Shown here: positions 49,774 to 57,106 of the stretch, one piece after another
Layout: each line of letters begins with the position of its first letter
How positions within the stretch are numbered: the stretch's first letter is position 1
NCBI GenBank assembly: GCA_027064425.1
Contig: JAMOPO010000027.1
Span: 1 to 64,000, forward strand
Direction: 5' to 3'
Length of the DNA: 64,000 nucleotides
Origin: Methanobacteriota archaeon
GTDB taxonomy: Archaea; JAADCQ01; Methanopyri; Methanopyrales; Methanopyraceae
Position numbers and translations under genes: made by a program
The notes under the pieces: model-generated
The model's input: only the letters and a program-made list of their open reading frames with translations
Database searches by the model: none
Told to the model about the DNA's origin: nothing

Positions 49774-50964
49774 TTGCCGCCCGCAGCCCTCGCCTTCCTC
49801 ACGGCCTTGATCGCGCTCTCCTCTCCGGTCTCGGCGTCAACGCCCCAGAAGGTGGACATCGTCGTTGACTCGGGGAGTGGCCAGCTCCCGGACCCGCGCT
49901 ACCTGAACTCCTACCCCAACACTCCCTCGTACGACTCCCGGATCATCGTCACCACCAAATCCGGGTCCGTCGTCTGGCGGTACTCCATCTACCTCGGCAT
50001 CGTGGACGGGCGGGGGGCGACCGCCCCGGCCCCGATGATCGTGGCCCGGGTGGACGAGGGTGCGGACGGGACCTGGGACGTCGTCCTGTTCGAGGGCAGC
50101 CCGCCGAACCCGACCGTGACGCTCCCTTACACGGCCGAGTACACCGTGCCGGTCGCCCTGGAGGTCCGGGCGGACGACAACGAGGGGGATGGCGACTACG
50201 ACGACGTGGACGTGATCCTCAAGATCACCGGCACCGGGATCACGGTGGAGTGGGTGAGCGTATCCTCGGGGGTCACCCCGTGGCTGGAGGTGAAGCCCCT
50301 CACCGTCAACGCCTCTTGGGACCCCGCGGGCGGGACGCTGAGCGTTGGCACGCCGCCCGCCTACCGGTTCTCACGGTCGACCGTGAGCGTCTCGTTCCGG
50401 GACGATGGAACGGTGGTCGGCGTGGACGCGCAGGGGAACCCCTCGTACTATGACGATCCCAACGTCAGCGGGGTGGCCCCGCCGTACCTCTCGAACTTCA
50501 AGGCGCTCGTGCTGATCCCCGCCCCGGAGAACGCGGCCTCCGTGGAGCTTCAGGGATCCTTCGTCGTAACGCGGACCATCAACGACGGGTCACAGACGTT
50601 GGATGAGGGAACGTTCGACGTGACCCTGCAGCCCGGTAGCTCGGTTCAGGTCACCGGCACCAACCAGGCGGCTCAGCTGACCTTCCAGCTGGAGGCGTTC
50701 TCGTCGGGCTACGCCATCCTGCTGATCACCATGTCCGCCGACTCGGGCGGCTCGGCGGTGTTCAGCTCGGGCGACAGGTACGAGCTGACGTTCTCCAGGG
50801 TAGTCGTCTACGACTCCTCGGGCAACGCCGTGGAGATCCCACCGGACCGGGTGCTAACGCTGGCTGTGATCTTCGGCGGCGCGCCCGGAGACCGGGCGAG
50901 CGTGCTACCGTTCTCGGTCGTCGGCCTCCTCGCCCTCGCACGCCTTCTTCAGCGATCGCCATAG
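49774..50964 (+). CDS. Second exported surface protein with C-terminal anchor
   Basis: A 396-residue protein from TTG 49774 (GGGGGAG upstream). Signal peptide PAALAFLTALIALSSPVSA; beta-rich body with DDNEGDGDYDDVD (a calcium-like acidic loop, about 132-144), SRSTVSVSFRDDGTVVGVDA and DGSQTLDEGTFDVTLQPG; C-terminal hydrophobic LPFSVVGLLALARLLQRSP anchor. The composition is like the upstream 892-residue protein, with which it may form an envelope layer. The last 60 bases overlap the 3' end of the convergent PP-loop gene. No family recognised. Confidence 0.7.
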   Translation: MPPAALAFLTALIALSSPVSASTPQKVDIVVDSGSGQLPDPRYLNSYPNTPSYDSRIIVTTKSGSVVWRYSIYLGIVDGRGATAPAPMIVARVDEGADGTWDVVLFEGSPPNPTVTLPYTAEYTVPVALEVRADDNEGDGDYDDVDVILKITGTGITVEWVSVSSGVTPWLEVKPLTVNASWDPAGGTLSVGTPPAYRFSRSTVSVSFRDDGTVVGVDAQGNPSYYDDPNVSGVAPPYLSNFKALVLIPAPENAASVELQGSFVVTRTINDGSQTLDEGTFDVTLQPGSSVQVTGTNQAAQLTFQLEAFSSGYAILLITMSADSGGSAVFSSGDRYELTFSRVVVYDSSGNAVEIPPDRVLTLAVIFGGAPGDRASVLPFSVVGLLALARLLQRSP

Positions 50965-51855
50965 GCGGTCGAGGAGCTCGACGCGGTCCATGGACAGCTC
51001 CAGCCTCAGCCACTCGAGCCCGTGGGCGACCTTGCCGCGCAAGGTTGCGGCGTAGGGCTTCGAGTACGGGCAGTCCGCGTTGAACGGCTCGAGCCCGGTC
51101 TCCTCCGGGACGCGGGCGGTCCACTCCTCCGGGACCCGGACGATGGGTCGCACGATCGTCGTGGGAGGGAACTCGTAGTTGACGTACCTCGAGACCATCC
51201 CTTCGAGCCGCTCCTTCGGGGGCAGGAGCTTCACTCCCTCCCCCTTCACGGCCGTCGCGAGGGCGGTGATCACCGCGTCGTCCAGCGTGTGAGCCAGAAC
51301 GATCTTCTCCGAGCGCTCCCGGAGCTCGCGCCGGCGGATCAGCGAGCAGATCAGGCAGGGGGACTCGTCGTGCTCCTCGGCCAGCTCTCCCACGTCCTCG
51401 CGCGGTCGGACGTACTCCAGCTCCAGGCCTAGGCGCCGGCAGAGCTCCTCGCAGTGCCGCCGCCCCTCGCTCCCCCAGACCTCCTCGCCGTGAAGCCTGA
51501 CGTCGATCAGGACGGGGCGGAGCCGGAGGCCCAGCCGGCGGGTGAGGGGCTCCAGCACGAGCAGGCAGGTCAGGCTGTCCTTGCCGCCGCTGAACCCGAC
51601 GGCGACTTCCTCCCGAGGCTCGAAAAGCTCATACCTGGTTATAACGCGATGGGCCCGGACCGAGGCGCGCTCGAGGGTCTTGGACCGGACGATCGTTAGC
51701 CCCGCTCGCTCCAGCCTCCGGCGCCGGCGCTCCGTGAGCTTAGCCCGGCGGGGGTTTAGCGGCACTATCACGCCCTCCTCCAGCACCGCGACGTACCGGG
51801 CGTCCACTCCCACGTCCCGGAGCTCCTCGAGCACCTCCTCGCGCCGCAACGCCAC
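50905..51855 (-). CDS. PP-loop ATPase of the TtcA/TtuA superfamily (tRNA thiolation-like)
   Basis: A 316-residue protein. The first about 85 residues are basic and probably RNA-binding (RRAKLTERRRRRLERAGL). Then come the PP-loop VAVGFSGGKDSLTCLLVLEP, ESPCLICSLIRRREL (CxxC), LAHTLDDAVITAL and ADCPYSKPYAATLRGKV. These follow the TtcA/TtuA layout without the zinc ribbons of the gene at 40.8 kb. Target base unknown. GTG 51855; the divergent rhomboid gene starts only nine bases away, so each promoter must lie inside the other gene unless one start is further in. Confidence 0.75.
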   Translation of the reverse strand: MALRREEVLEELRDVGVDARYVAVLEEGVIVPLNPRRAKLTERRRRRLERAGLTIVRSKTLERASVRAHRVITRYELFEPREEVAVGFSGGKDSLTCLLVLEPLTRRLGLRLRPVLIDVRLHGEEVWGSEGRRHCEELCRRLGLELEYVRPREDVGELAEEHDESPCLICSLIRRRELRERSEKIVLAHTLDDAVITALATAVKGEGVKLLPPKERLEGMVSRYVNYEFPPTTIVRPIVRVPEEWTARVPEETGLEPFNADCPYSKPYAATLRGKVAHGLEWLRLELSMDRVELLDRLWRSLKKACEGEEADDRER

Positions 51856-51864
51856 GACCCCGGG

Positions 51865-52506
51865 GTGATCGTCTCGCTAACGATGCTACTGATGGCCGCG
51901 AACGTGGCCGCCTACGTGGTGACGATCGGGCCGGACGGGACCATCCGACCGGACGTCGCATGGGCCTACGGGCTGTACGCCGCGAACCTGATCTACCACC
52001 CGGAGTGCCTGATAACCCACATGTTCCTGCACGCCGGACCGCTTCACCTCCTGTTCAACATGCTGGGGCTGCTCACCTTCGGTCTGCAGCTTGAGCGGAT
52101 GCTCTCCCGGGGCGAGTACCTGTTCCTGTACCTCGCCTCCGGGGTCGCGGGCGGGCTGCTCCAGGTGGTGGTGACTCCGAACATCCCCACCATCGGCGCC
52201 TCGTCGGCCGTCTTCGGCCTGGTCGGGTGCCTGACGATGCTGCGGCCGATGAGCATGATCATGTTCTTCTTCGTCCCCATGCCGCTGGTCCTGTTCTCGG
52301 TCCTGTACGCGCTGGCGGCCGTGTTCGTGATCGAGTCGGGAGCGTTCACGCACGTGGCGCACGCCGGGCACCTCGGAGGCATGCTTGCGGGCGGGGCGCT
52401 GGCCCTGCTCTACCGGCCGCGGGAGGCGCTGAAGGGGCTCGCGGCCGTGTCGGTGGTGGTCCTCCTGCTCCTGGTCGGGTACTGGATGCTGGTGGGTGGA
52501 CCGTAG
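51865..52506 (+). CDS. Rhomboid family intramembrane serine protease
   Basis: A 213-residue protein with six hydrophobic segments. Catalytic serine in TIGASSAVFGLVG (GxSx, about residue 113) and histidine in AHAGHLGGMLAGGAL (about 170). The early THMFLHAGPLHLLFNMLGL block, with its HxxxN, is typical. Cleaves membrane proteins within the bilayer; substrates unknown, but it lies next to the anchored surface proteins. GTG 51865 follows CCCCGGG; ATG 51883 is an alternative start. Confidence 0.92.
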   Translation: MIVSLTMLLMAANVAAYVVTIGPDGTIRPDVAWAYGLYAANLIYHPECLITHMFLHAGPLHLLFNMLGLLTFGLQLERMLSRGEYLFLYLASGVAGGLLQVVVTPNIPTIGASSAVFGLVGCLTMLRPMSMIMFFFVPMPLVLFSVLYALAAVFVIESGAFTHVAHAGHLGGMLAGGALALLYRPREALKGLAAVSVVVLLLLVGYWMLVGGP

Positions 52507-52514
52507 GGCGAAAT

Positions 52515-52520
52515 CTTTAT
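52515..52520 (+). promoter_or_regulatory. Probable TATA box of tRNA-Ala
   Basis: CTTTAT within AAATCTTTATGC, about 35 bases before the tRNA 5' end and just past the rhomboid stop. Confidence 0.6.
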
Positions 52521-52551
52521 GCTGGTCCACGCCCGGGTGCCGCCTGGAGGA

Positions 52552-52628
52552 GGGCCCGCAGCTCAGCCTGGTAGAGCGCGGCCCTGGCGCGGCCGTGGCC
52601 CCGGGTTCAAATCCCGGCGGGTCCACCA
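52552..52628 (+). tRNA. tRNA-Ala (GGC), C at position 8, CCA encoded
   Basis: Acceptor GGGCCCG with CGGGTCC (one G-T pair), discriminator A, CCA at 52626-52628. Position 8 is C (52559). D-stem GCTC/GAGC, anticodon stem CGGCC/GGCCG, loop CT-GGC-GC, T-arm CCGGG TTCAAAT CCCGG. No intron. Confidence 0.95.
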
Positions 52629-52636
52629 AGCCGCGA

Positions 52637-52659
52637 ATCGTTATGAATCTCAAAACGAT
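52637..52659. repeat. tRNA-flanking inverted repeat, copy 5
   Basis: ATCGTTATGA - ATC - TCAAAACGAT, nine of ten pairs. Eight bases past the CCA end of tRNA-Ala, between it and the promoter of tRNA-Ile. Confidence 0.78.
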
Positions 52660-52672
52660 CCGGGGCGAAAGA

Positions 52673-52680
52673 CTTAATAA
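52673..52680 (+). promoter_or_regulatory. Probable TATA box of tRNA-Ile
   Basis: CTTAATAA about 36-43 bases before the tRNA-Ile 5' end. Its presence shows tRNA-Ala and tRNA-Ile are separate transcription units, with the hairpin copy 5 between them. Confidence 0.6.
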
Positions 52681-52715
52681 TTGGATCCGAGAGCGGGCCG
52701 CATGGAGCCGCGGCA

Positions 52716-52793
52716 GGGCCCGCAGCTCAGCCAGGTCAGAGCGCGGGGCTGATAACCCCGAGGTCCCGGGTTCAAATCCCGGCGGGCCCACCA
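52716..52793 (+). tRNA. tRNA-Ile (GAT), C at position 8, CCA encoded
   Basis: Acceptor GGGCCCG/CGGGCCC, discriminator A, CCA at 52791-52793. Position 8 is C (52723). D-stem GCTC/GAGC, anticodon stem CGGGG/CCCCG, loop CT-GAT-AA, T-arm CCGGG TTCAAAT CCCGG. No intron. The T-arm start TCCCGGGTTC (52764-52773) exactly matches the guide of the candidate C/D RNA at 1613-1667. Confidence 0.95.
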
Positions 52794-52799
52794 GCTCGG

Positions 52800-52822
52800 A
52801 TCGTTACGAGAATCGTAACGTT
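52800..52822. repeat. tRNA-flanking inverted repeat, copy 6
   Basis: ATCGTTACGA - GAA - TCGTAACGTT; the eight inner pairs CGTTACGA/TCGTAACG are perfect. Six bases past the CCA of tRNA-Ile and 12 bases before the start of the radical-SAM gene. Confidence 0.8.
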
Positions 52823-52834
52823 CGGGTGATCCCC

Positions 52835-54007
52835 GTGTCCCGGCGGGTCGAGCTGGAAGGGTGTCGGACGTGTGGGTACTGCTCGCAGGTTGTGGACTGC
52901 CCCGCCGGGGATCCGCTCTGGAGCCGGGAGGAGTGCTACGGGTGCGGGGCCTGCGTACCCGCCTGCCCCCACGAGGCCCGGAAGCTCGTTGAGGTGGAGC
53001 GCGAGCCCATCGAGATCGTGGTGGACGGGGAGCGGGTCGAGGTGGAGGCCCGGTCGGTGGAGGAGGCGCTGCGGGAGCTGGGCAAGGAGGTGGACGCCCC
53101 GTGCGGCGTGGGCGGCTGCTACGCGTGCGCGGTGGAGGTGAACGGGGAGCTGCGTCCCGCCTGCAACACTGGGCTGGGGGAGGGTGACGAGATCCGGACG
53201 GAGGGTGTGCGCCGGGACGTGCGCGTGGTGAGCGGCTTCCAGCCGCACGGGGTGGGCGGCGTCGGCACGCCCGTGGAGCTCAAGGATCGCCCGGGCCCGG
53301 TGGAGGCGGCCTGCTTCGCCCACGGCTGCAACCTGCGGTGCCCGCAGTGTCAGAACCACGCGATCGCCTTCGGGGCGGCGTCCGGGGCTCGGATGACCGC
53401 GGAGGAGGCCGCGAGGCTGGTGGTGGGCACGGCCCGGGAGCACGGGCTGGATCGGGTGGCGATCTCGGGCGGTGAGCCGACGCTGAACCCGGACTTCCTG
53501 GTGGAGTTCGTGCGGAGGTGCCGGGAGCTGGAGCCGAACGTGCGGGTGCACGTGGACACGAACGGCACGGTTCTGACCCCGGAGTACGTGGACCGGTTGG
53601 TTGAGGCGGGGATGACGGACATCGGGATCGACATCAAGGGGTTCCGGCCGGAGACGTTCGCCCGGATCGCGGGCGTGGACGAGGAGCGGGCGGCGGAGTA
53701 CCTGGACAACGTGCTGCGGATCCTGGAGTACCTGGCGGACGAGTACCTGGGCGAGGGGCTGTTCGTGGGCGTGGGGATCCCGTACAACCCGAAGCTCGTG
53801 GACAAGGAGGAGGTCTTCGCGCTCACGGACTGGCTGCACGCTCACGTGGGCGAGGAGCTGCAGGTCTGCTATCTGGACTACCGGCCGGAGTTCCGGCGTC
53901 GGGATCTCCCGCTGCCCAGGTATGAGGACATGGTGGAGCTGGAGGAGTACGCGCGCTCGCTGGGGTTCAAGCGGGTTCACGCGCAGAAGGTCTCGGTGCG
54001 AAGGTAG
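52835..54007 (+). CDS. Radical-SAM protein with N-terminal ferredoxin-like iron-sulfur domains
   Basis: A 390-residue protein. Residues 8-50 hold CRTCGYC..DCPAGDP and CYGCGACVPACP, a [4Fe-4S]-type ferredoxin segment. Residues 60-125 look like a plant-type [2Fe-2S] fold with CGVGGCYACAVEVNGELRPAC. Then a radical-SAM domain: CFAHGCNLRCPQCQN (CxxxxCxxxCxxC-like core), SGGEPTLNPDFL, VDTNGTVL and a late HAQKVSVRR. The activase-like layout (pyruvate-formate-lyase-activating type) is clear, the substrate is not. GTG 52835 after GGTGAT; GTG 52826 is possible. The promoter must overlap the inverted repeat or tRNA-Ile, or the gene is read through from the tRNA. Confidence 0.8.
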   Translation: MSRRVELEGCRTCGYCSQVVDCPAGDPLWSREECYGCGACVPACPHEARKLVEVEREPIEIVVDGERVEVEARSVEEALRELGKEVDAPCGVGGCYACAVEVNGELRPACNTGLGEGDEIRTEGVRRDVRVVSGFQPHGVGGVGTPVELKDRPGPVEAACFAHGCNLRCPQCQNHAIAFGAASGARMTAEEAARLVVGTAREHGLDRVAISGGEPTLNPDFLVEFVRRCRELEPNVRVHVDTNGTVLTPEYVDRLVEAGMTDIGIDIKGFRPETFARIAGVDEERAAEYLDNVLRILEYLADEYLGEGLFVGVGIPYNPKLVDKEEVFALTDWLHAHVGEELQVCYLDYRPEFRRRDLPLPRYEDMVELEEYARSLGFKRVHAQKVSVRR

Positions 54008-54106
54008 CGGGGGCGAGGCCTCCATAGACCCCCGATGACGAAAGGGTAGGTTGCCGTAGCCGGCCCAGCGATGCGGAGAGCCGTCCCGACCAGAGGGGGT
54101 CCCCGG

Positions 54107-55516
54107 TTGCCCGTTCACCCCATCGAGTCCCGGTACGGGTCGGACGAGCTGCGCGAGGTCTTCTCGGAGGAGAACAAGGTGGCGAAGATGCTCGAGGTTG
54201 AGGCGGCGCTGGTCCGGGCGCTCTCCGAGAGCTTCGACTTCGTTCCGGAGGAGGCGGCGGACGAGGTCGAGCGCGTGGTGGAGGAGATCACGGGGGACGA
54301 GGAGGAGCTGCGGCGGTTCGTGGAGCGGGTGAAGGAGATCGAGGCGGAGATCAAGCACGACGTGATGGCCCTGGTTCGGGCGCTCTCCGAGCGGTGCGAG
54401 GTCGCGGGCGACTACATTCACCTCGGTGCCACCAGCAACGACATCATCGACACCGCGCACGCGCTGATCCTCCGGGATGCGATCCGGATCGTCTACCGGA
54501 AGCTGCGGAGGCTGGCGGAGCTGCTCGCGGACCGGGCGGAGGAGTACGCGGATCTGCCGATCGTGGGCCGAACGCACGGCCAGCACGCGGTCCCGACGAC
54601 GCTGGGGATGAAGTTCGCGATCTGGGCGAGGGAGGTCGTCCGCCACCTTAGGCGGCTTCGGGAGTGCGCCGAGCGGGTCCTGGTCGGCCAGCTCTCCGGC
54701 GCGGTGGGAACGATGGCCGCGCTGGGTGAGAAGGGGCCCGAGGTGGAGCGTCGGGTGATGGAGCTCCTGGGCCTGCGCCCGGTGACGGTCTCCAACCAGG
54801 TCATTCAGCGGGACCGGTACGCCGAGCTGATCTCGCTCCTGGCGCTGATCGGGAGCACGCTGGACAAGATCGCCCGGGAGATCCGGCACCTGCAGCGCAC
54901 GGAGATCCGGGAGCTGGAGGAGCCGTTCGACCCGGAGAAGCAGGTCGGATCCTCCACCATGCCTCACAAGCGCAACCCCATCCGCTCCGAGCGGGTGTGC
55001 AGCCTGGCCAAGGTCCTCCGGTCCAACGTGCAGGTGGCGCTCGAGAACGTGCCGCTGGAGCACGAGCGGGACCTCACGAACTCCGCCAGCGAGCGGGTGC
55101 TGTTCCCGGAGCAGTTCCTGCTCCTGGATGAGATGCTGGACCTGACGATCACCAACCTGGAGGGCCTCCGCGTCAACGAGGAGAACATCCGCCGCAACCT
55201 GCGCCTGACCAAGGGGCTCAACATGGCGGAGGCGCTGATGGTCGAGCTGGTCAAGCGCGGCATGGGCCGGCAGGAGGCGCACGAGCTCGTCCGGCGGCTC
55301 GCCATGAGGGCCTGGGAGGAGGACCGCGAGTTCCTGGAGGTCGTCCGCGAGGAGGAGCGCGTCCTGGAGCTGATCCCGGAGGACGAGCTGACCGAGATCC
55401 TGGACCCGGAGCGCTACCTAGGAGTGGCCCCGGAGCTGGCGCGGGAGGCGGCGGAGAGGACCCGCCGGGACCTGGAGCGGCTGGAGGAGGAGTTCGACGA
55501 TGTCCTCGGCGCCTGA
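54107..55516 (+). CDS. purB: Adenylosuccinate lyase
   Basis: Catalyses two fumarate-releasing steps in purine synthesis (SAICAR to AICAR, and adenylosuccinate to AMP). The 469-residue protein has MPVHPIESRYGSDELREVF, LGATSNDIIDTAHAL, the catalytic His segment GRTHGQHAVPTT, and the flexible signature loop VGSSTMPHKRNPIRSE with the catalytic serine. TTG 54107 follows GAGGGGGT and gives the usual N-terminus; longer frames upstream are unsupported. The fumarate it releases is a substrate of the fumarase encoded here. Overlaps arcS by 17 bases. Confidence 0.95.
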   Translation: MPVHPIESRYGSDELREVFSEENKVAKMLEVEAALVRALSESFDFVPEEAADEVERVVEEITGDEEELRRFVERVKEIEAEIKHDVMALVRALSERCEVAGDYIHLGATSNDIIDTAHALILRDAIRIVYRKLRRLAELLADRAEEYADLPIVGRTHGQHAVPTTLGMKFAIWAREVVRHLRRLRECAERVLVGQLSGAVGTMAALGEKGPEVERRVMELLGLRPVTVSNQVIQRDRYAELISLLALIGSTLDKIAREIRHLQRTEIRELEEPFDPEKQVGSSTMPHKRNPIRSERVCSLAKVLRSNVQVALENVPLEHERDLTNSASERVLFPEQFLLLDEMLDLTITNLEGLRVNEENIRRNLRLTKGLNMAEALMVELVKRGMGRQEAHELVRRLAMRAWEEDREFLEVVREEERVLELIPEDELTEILDPERYLGVAPELAREAAERTRRDLERLEEEFDDVLGA

Positions 55517-57038
55517 GGTCCGGGTGCGCCGGTGCGACTGCGCGCGCGTGCTGGAGCTCGACGGCACGACCACCCCCGCCCCCTTCCTCCACCTACCCCG
55601 GCTCGAGTCGCTCTCCCGGCTGGAACCCGAGGCGGGGGAGCTGGCGACCGAGCTCCTCGAGCTGGCGGGGTCCGAGTGCGTCCGGCTTCGCCCCTCCCCG
55701 CCCGGGAACTGGGCCCCCAGTAGACCGGCTCGGGACGGTCCGATAGTCCATTACTCGTTGGAGCGCACGCCCGATCCGGAGGAGCTCGTCGGGCTCGTGC
55801 GCGAGGTCCGGGAGTCCGGGAGCGTCCGCGCGGTCACCGTTCTGGACCCGGAGTGGATCCCGCTGTTGTACTACCTGGGGTTCGACCTGTTCGACGCGCT
55901 CGTGTGCGTGCACCTCTCCCTGAGGGGCGAGGTTCTGCTGGAGGATTTCGCGACGGAGGAGCGCGAGGATGAGCCGTCGGAGCTTCTCCGGGAGAATTGG
56001 CACCGGTTCCAGGTCGCGCTGGAGCGGCTCGAGCGGCTGCTGCGATCGGGCGAGCTTCGCGAGTTCGTCGAGTCGGTGGCGGCCCGAAACCCGCGGGTCG
56101 CGGAGGTCTTGCGAGTGTGTGACCGGGAGCGGGCGCTCACGAGGCACGTGAACATGGCCCGGGACTCGGAGATCAGGTGTTCCACCGACCTCTCCTTCGA
56201 TCGACCCGAGGTCTCGGAGTGGGTGCGCAGGGTGACCCGGTACCGGCCCCCGGAGTGGGCCGAGGCGTTCGTCCTGCTCCCGTGCACGGCCCGGAAGCCG
56301 TACTCTCAATCCCCTATGCACCGACGCGTTTCCCGGATAACTAGGGAGTTTCCCGTGGACGAGCTGATCATCACGAGCCCGCTAGGGATCGTACCGAGGG
56401 CGCTCGAGCGCACCTTCCCGGCGGCGCACTACGACGTGAGGGTGACCGGGGAGTGGTCCGAGGAGGAGGTCGAGCGGGTGGCGAACCTCGTCGAGAGGAT
56501 CGTGCCGGAGTCCGCGGTGCTCGTGTGCCACGCGCACGGCGGGTATAGACTGGCGGGCGAGGAGCTGAGCGAGCGGGGGTTCGAGGTGGAGTTCACCTGC
56601 GACCGGGATGAGAACCCCGCGTCCCGGAGGGCCCTGGCCAGGCTGGAGGAGACGCTGGGGGAGCTGCTGGACCGGGACGGTGGGAACCTTTGGGATCACG
56701 TGCCCCGGGCGGTCTCAACGTTCCAGTTCGGCGTCGACGTGCTGGAGGGGGTCGAGTACCGGTTCGACGGGCAGCACGTGCGGTCGAGCGACGGTGAGCG
56801 GCTGCTCACCGTCCCACCCACGACCGGGCTCTTAGCCCTGTCGGAGCCCGGCGCGCGCGTCTGCCTACGGGCCGGCGTGGACCCCGTCCGGGTGGAAGAG
56901 GGAGATGTGGAGGTGCCGGAGGAGGCTCGCCCGGGCTTCCAGTGGCCGGCGGTGGTGGAGGGAGAAGTGAAGGTCTGCCGTCTGCTCGTTAGGCCCGAGG
57001 ATGTTCCGCCGGGAGCTCAGGTCATTGAGCTTAGGTGA
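55500..57038 (+). CDS. arcS: Archaeosine synthase ArcS
   Basis: ArcS, related to tRNA-guanine transglycosylase, amidates or lysinylates preQ0 at position 15 of archaeal tRNAs on the way to archaeosine. The 512-residue protein keeps the ArcS motif LLPCTARKPYSQSPMHRRV (PC-x3-KPYS-x-S-x2-H, about residue 262), ELIITSPLGIVPRALE, and a C-terminal PUA domain (about 430-512, AVVEGEVKVCRLLVRPEDVPPG). The first part is a degenerate TGT-like domain. ATG 55500 lies inside the purB end. A G15 base is present in all four tRNAs here, as the target requires. Confidence 0.9.
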   Translation: MSSAPEVRVRRCDCARVLELDGTTTPAPFLHLPRLESLSRLEPEAGELATELLELAGSECVRLRPSPPGNWAPSRPARDGPIVHYSLERTPDPEELVGLVREVRESGSVRAVTVLDPEWIPLLYYLGFDLFDALVCVHLSLRGEVLLEDFATEEREDEPSELLRENWHRFQVALERLERLLRSGELREFVESVAARNPRVAEVLRVCDRERALTRHVNMARDSEIRCSTDLSFDRPEVSEWVRRVTRYRPPEWAEAFVLLPCTARKPYSQSPMHRRVSRITREFPVDELIITSPLGIVPRALERTFPAAHYDVRVTGEWSEEEVERVANLVERIVPESAVLVCHAHGGYRLAGEELSERGFEVEFTCDRDENPASRRALARLEETLGELLDRDGGNLWDHVPRAVSTFQFGVDVLEGVEYRFDGQHVRSSDGERLLTVPPTTGLLALSEPGARVCLRAGVDPVRVEEGDVEVPEEARPGFQWPAVVEGEVKVCRLLVRPEDVPPGAQVIELR

Positions 57039-57066
57039 AGCCCGAGTGGCGCTCGCGGAGAGAACG

Positions 57067-57074
57067 TTTATTAT
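57067..57074 (+). promoter_or_regulatory. TATA box of the pelF-like gene
   Basis: TTTATTAT. Transcription would begin near 57096, so the ATG at 57086 would lie upstream of the RNA and the TTG at 57107, with GAGGGGCGGGA before it, is the better start. Confidence 0.6.
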
Positions 57075-57106
57075 CTGAAAGTCCGATGAGTTACCGAGGG
57101 GCGGGA

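Noticed and set aside
54030-54090. CCGATGA-N15-CCGT followed by GCGATGC ... CCGA upstream of purB.
   Set aside because: Only the first half fits; D' and C' are poor and the distance between them is too long.
52772-55282. 836-residue minus-strand open frame opposite the radical-SAM and purB genes.
   Set aside because: Composition (Leu/Arg/His/Pro) is typical of antisense of GC-rich acidic genes; no motif and it covers two secure genes.
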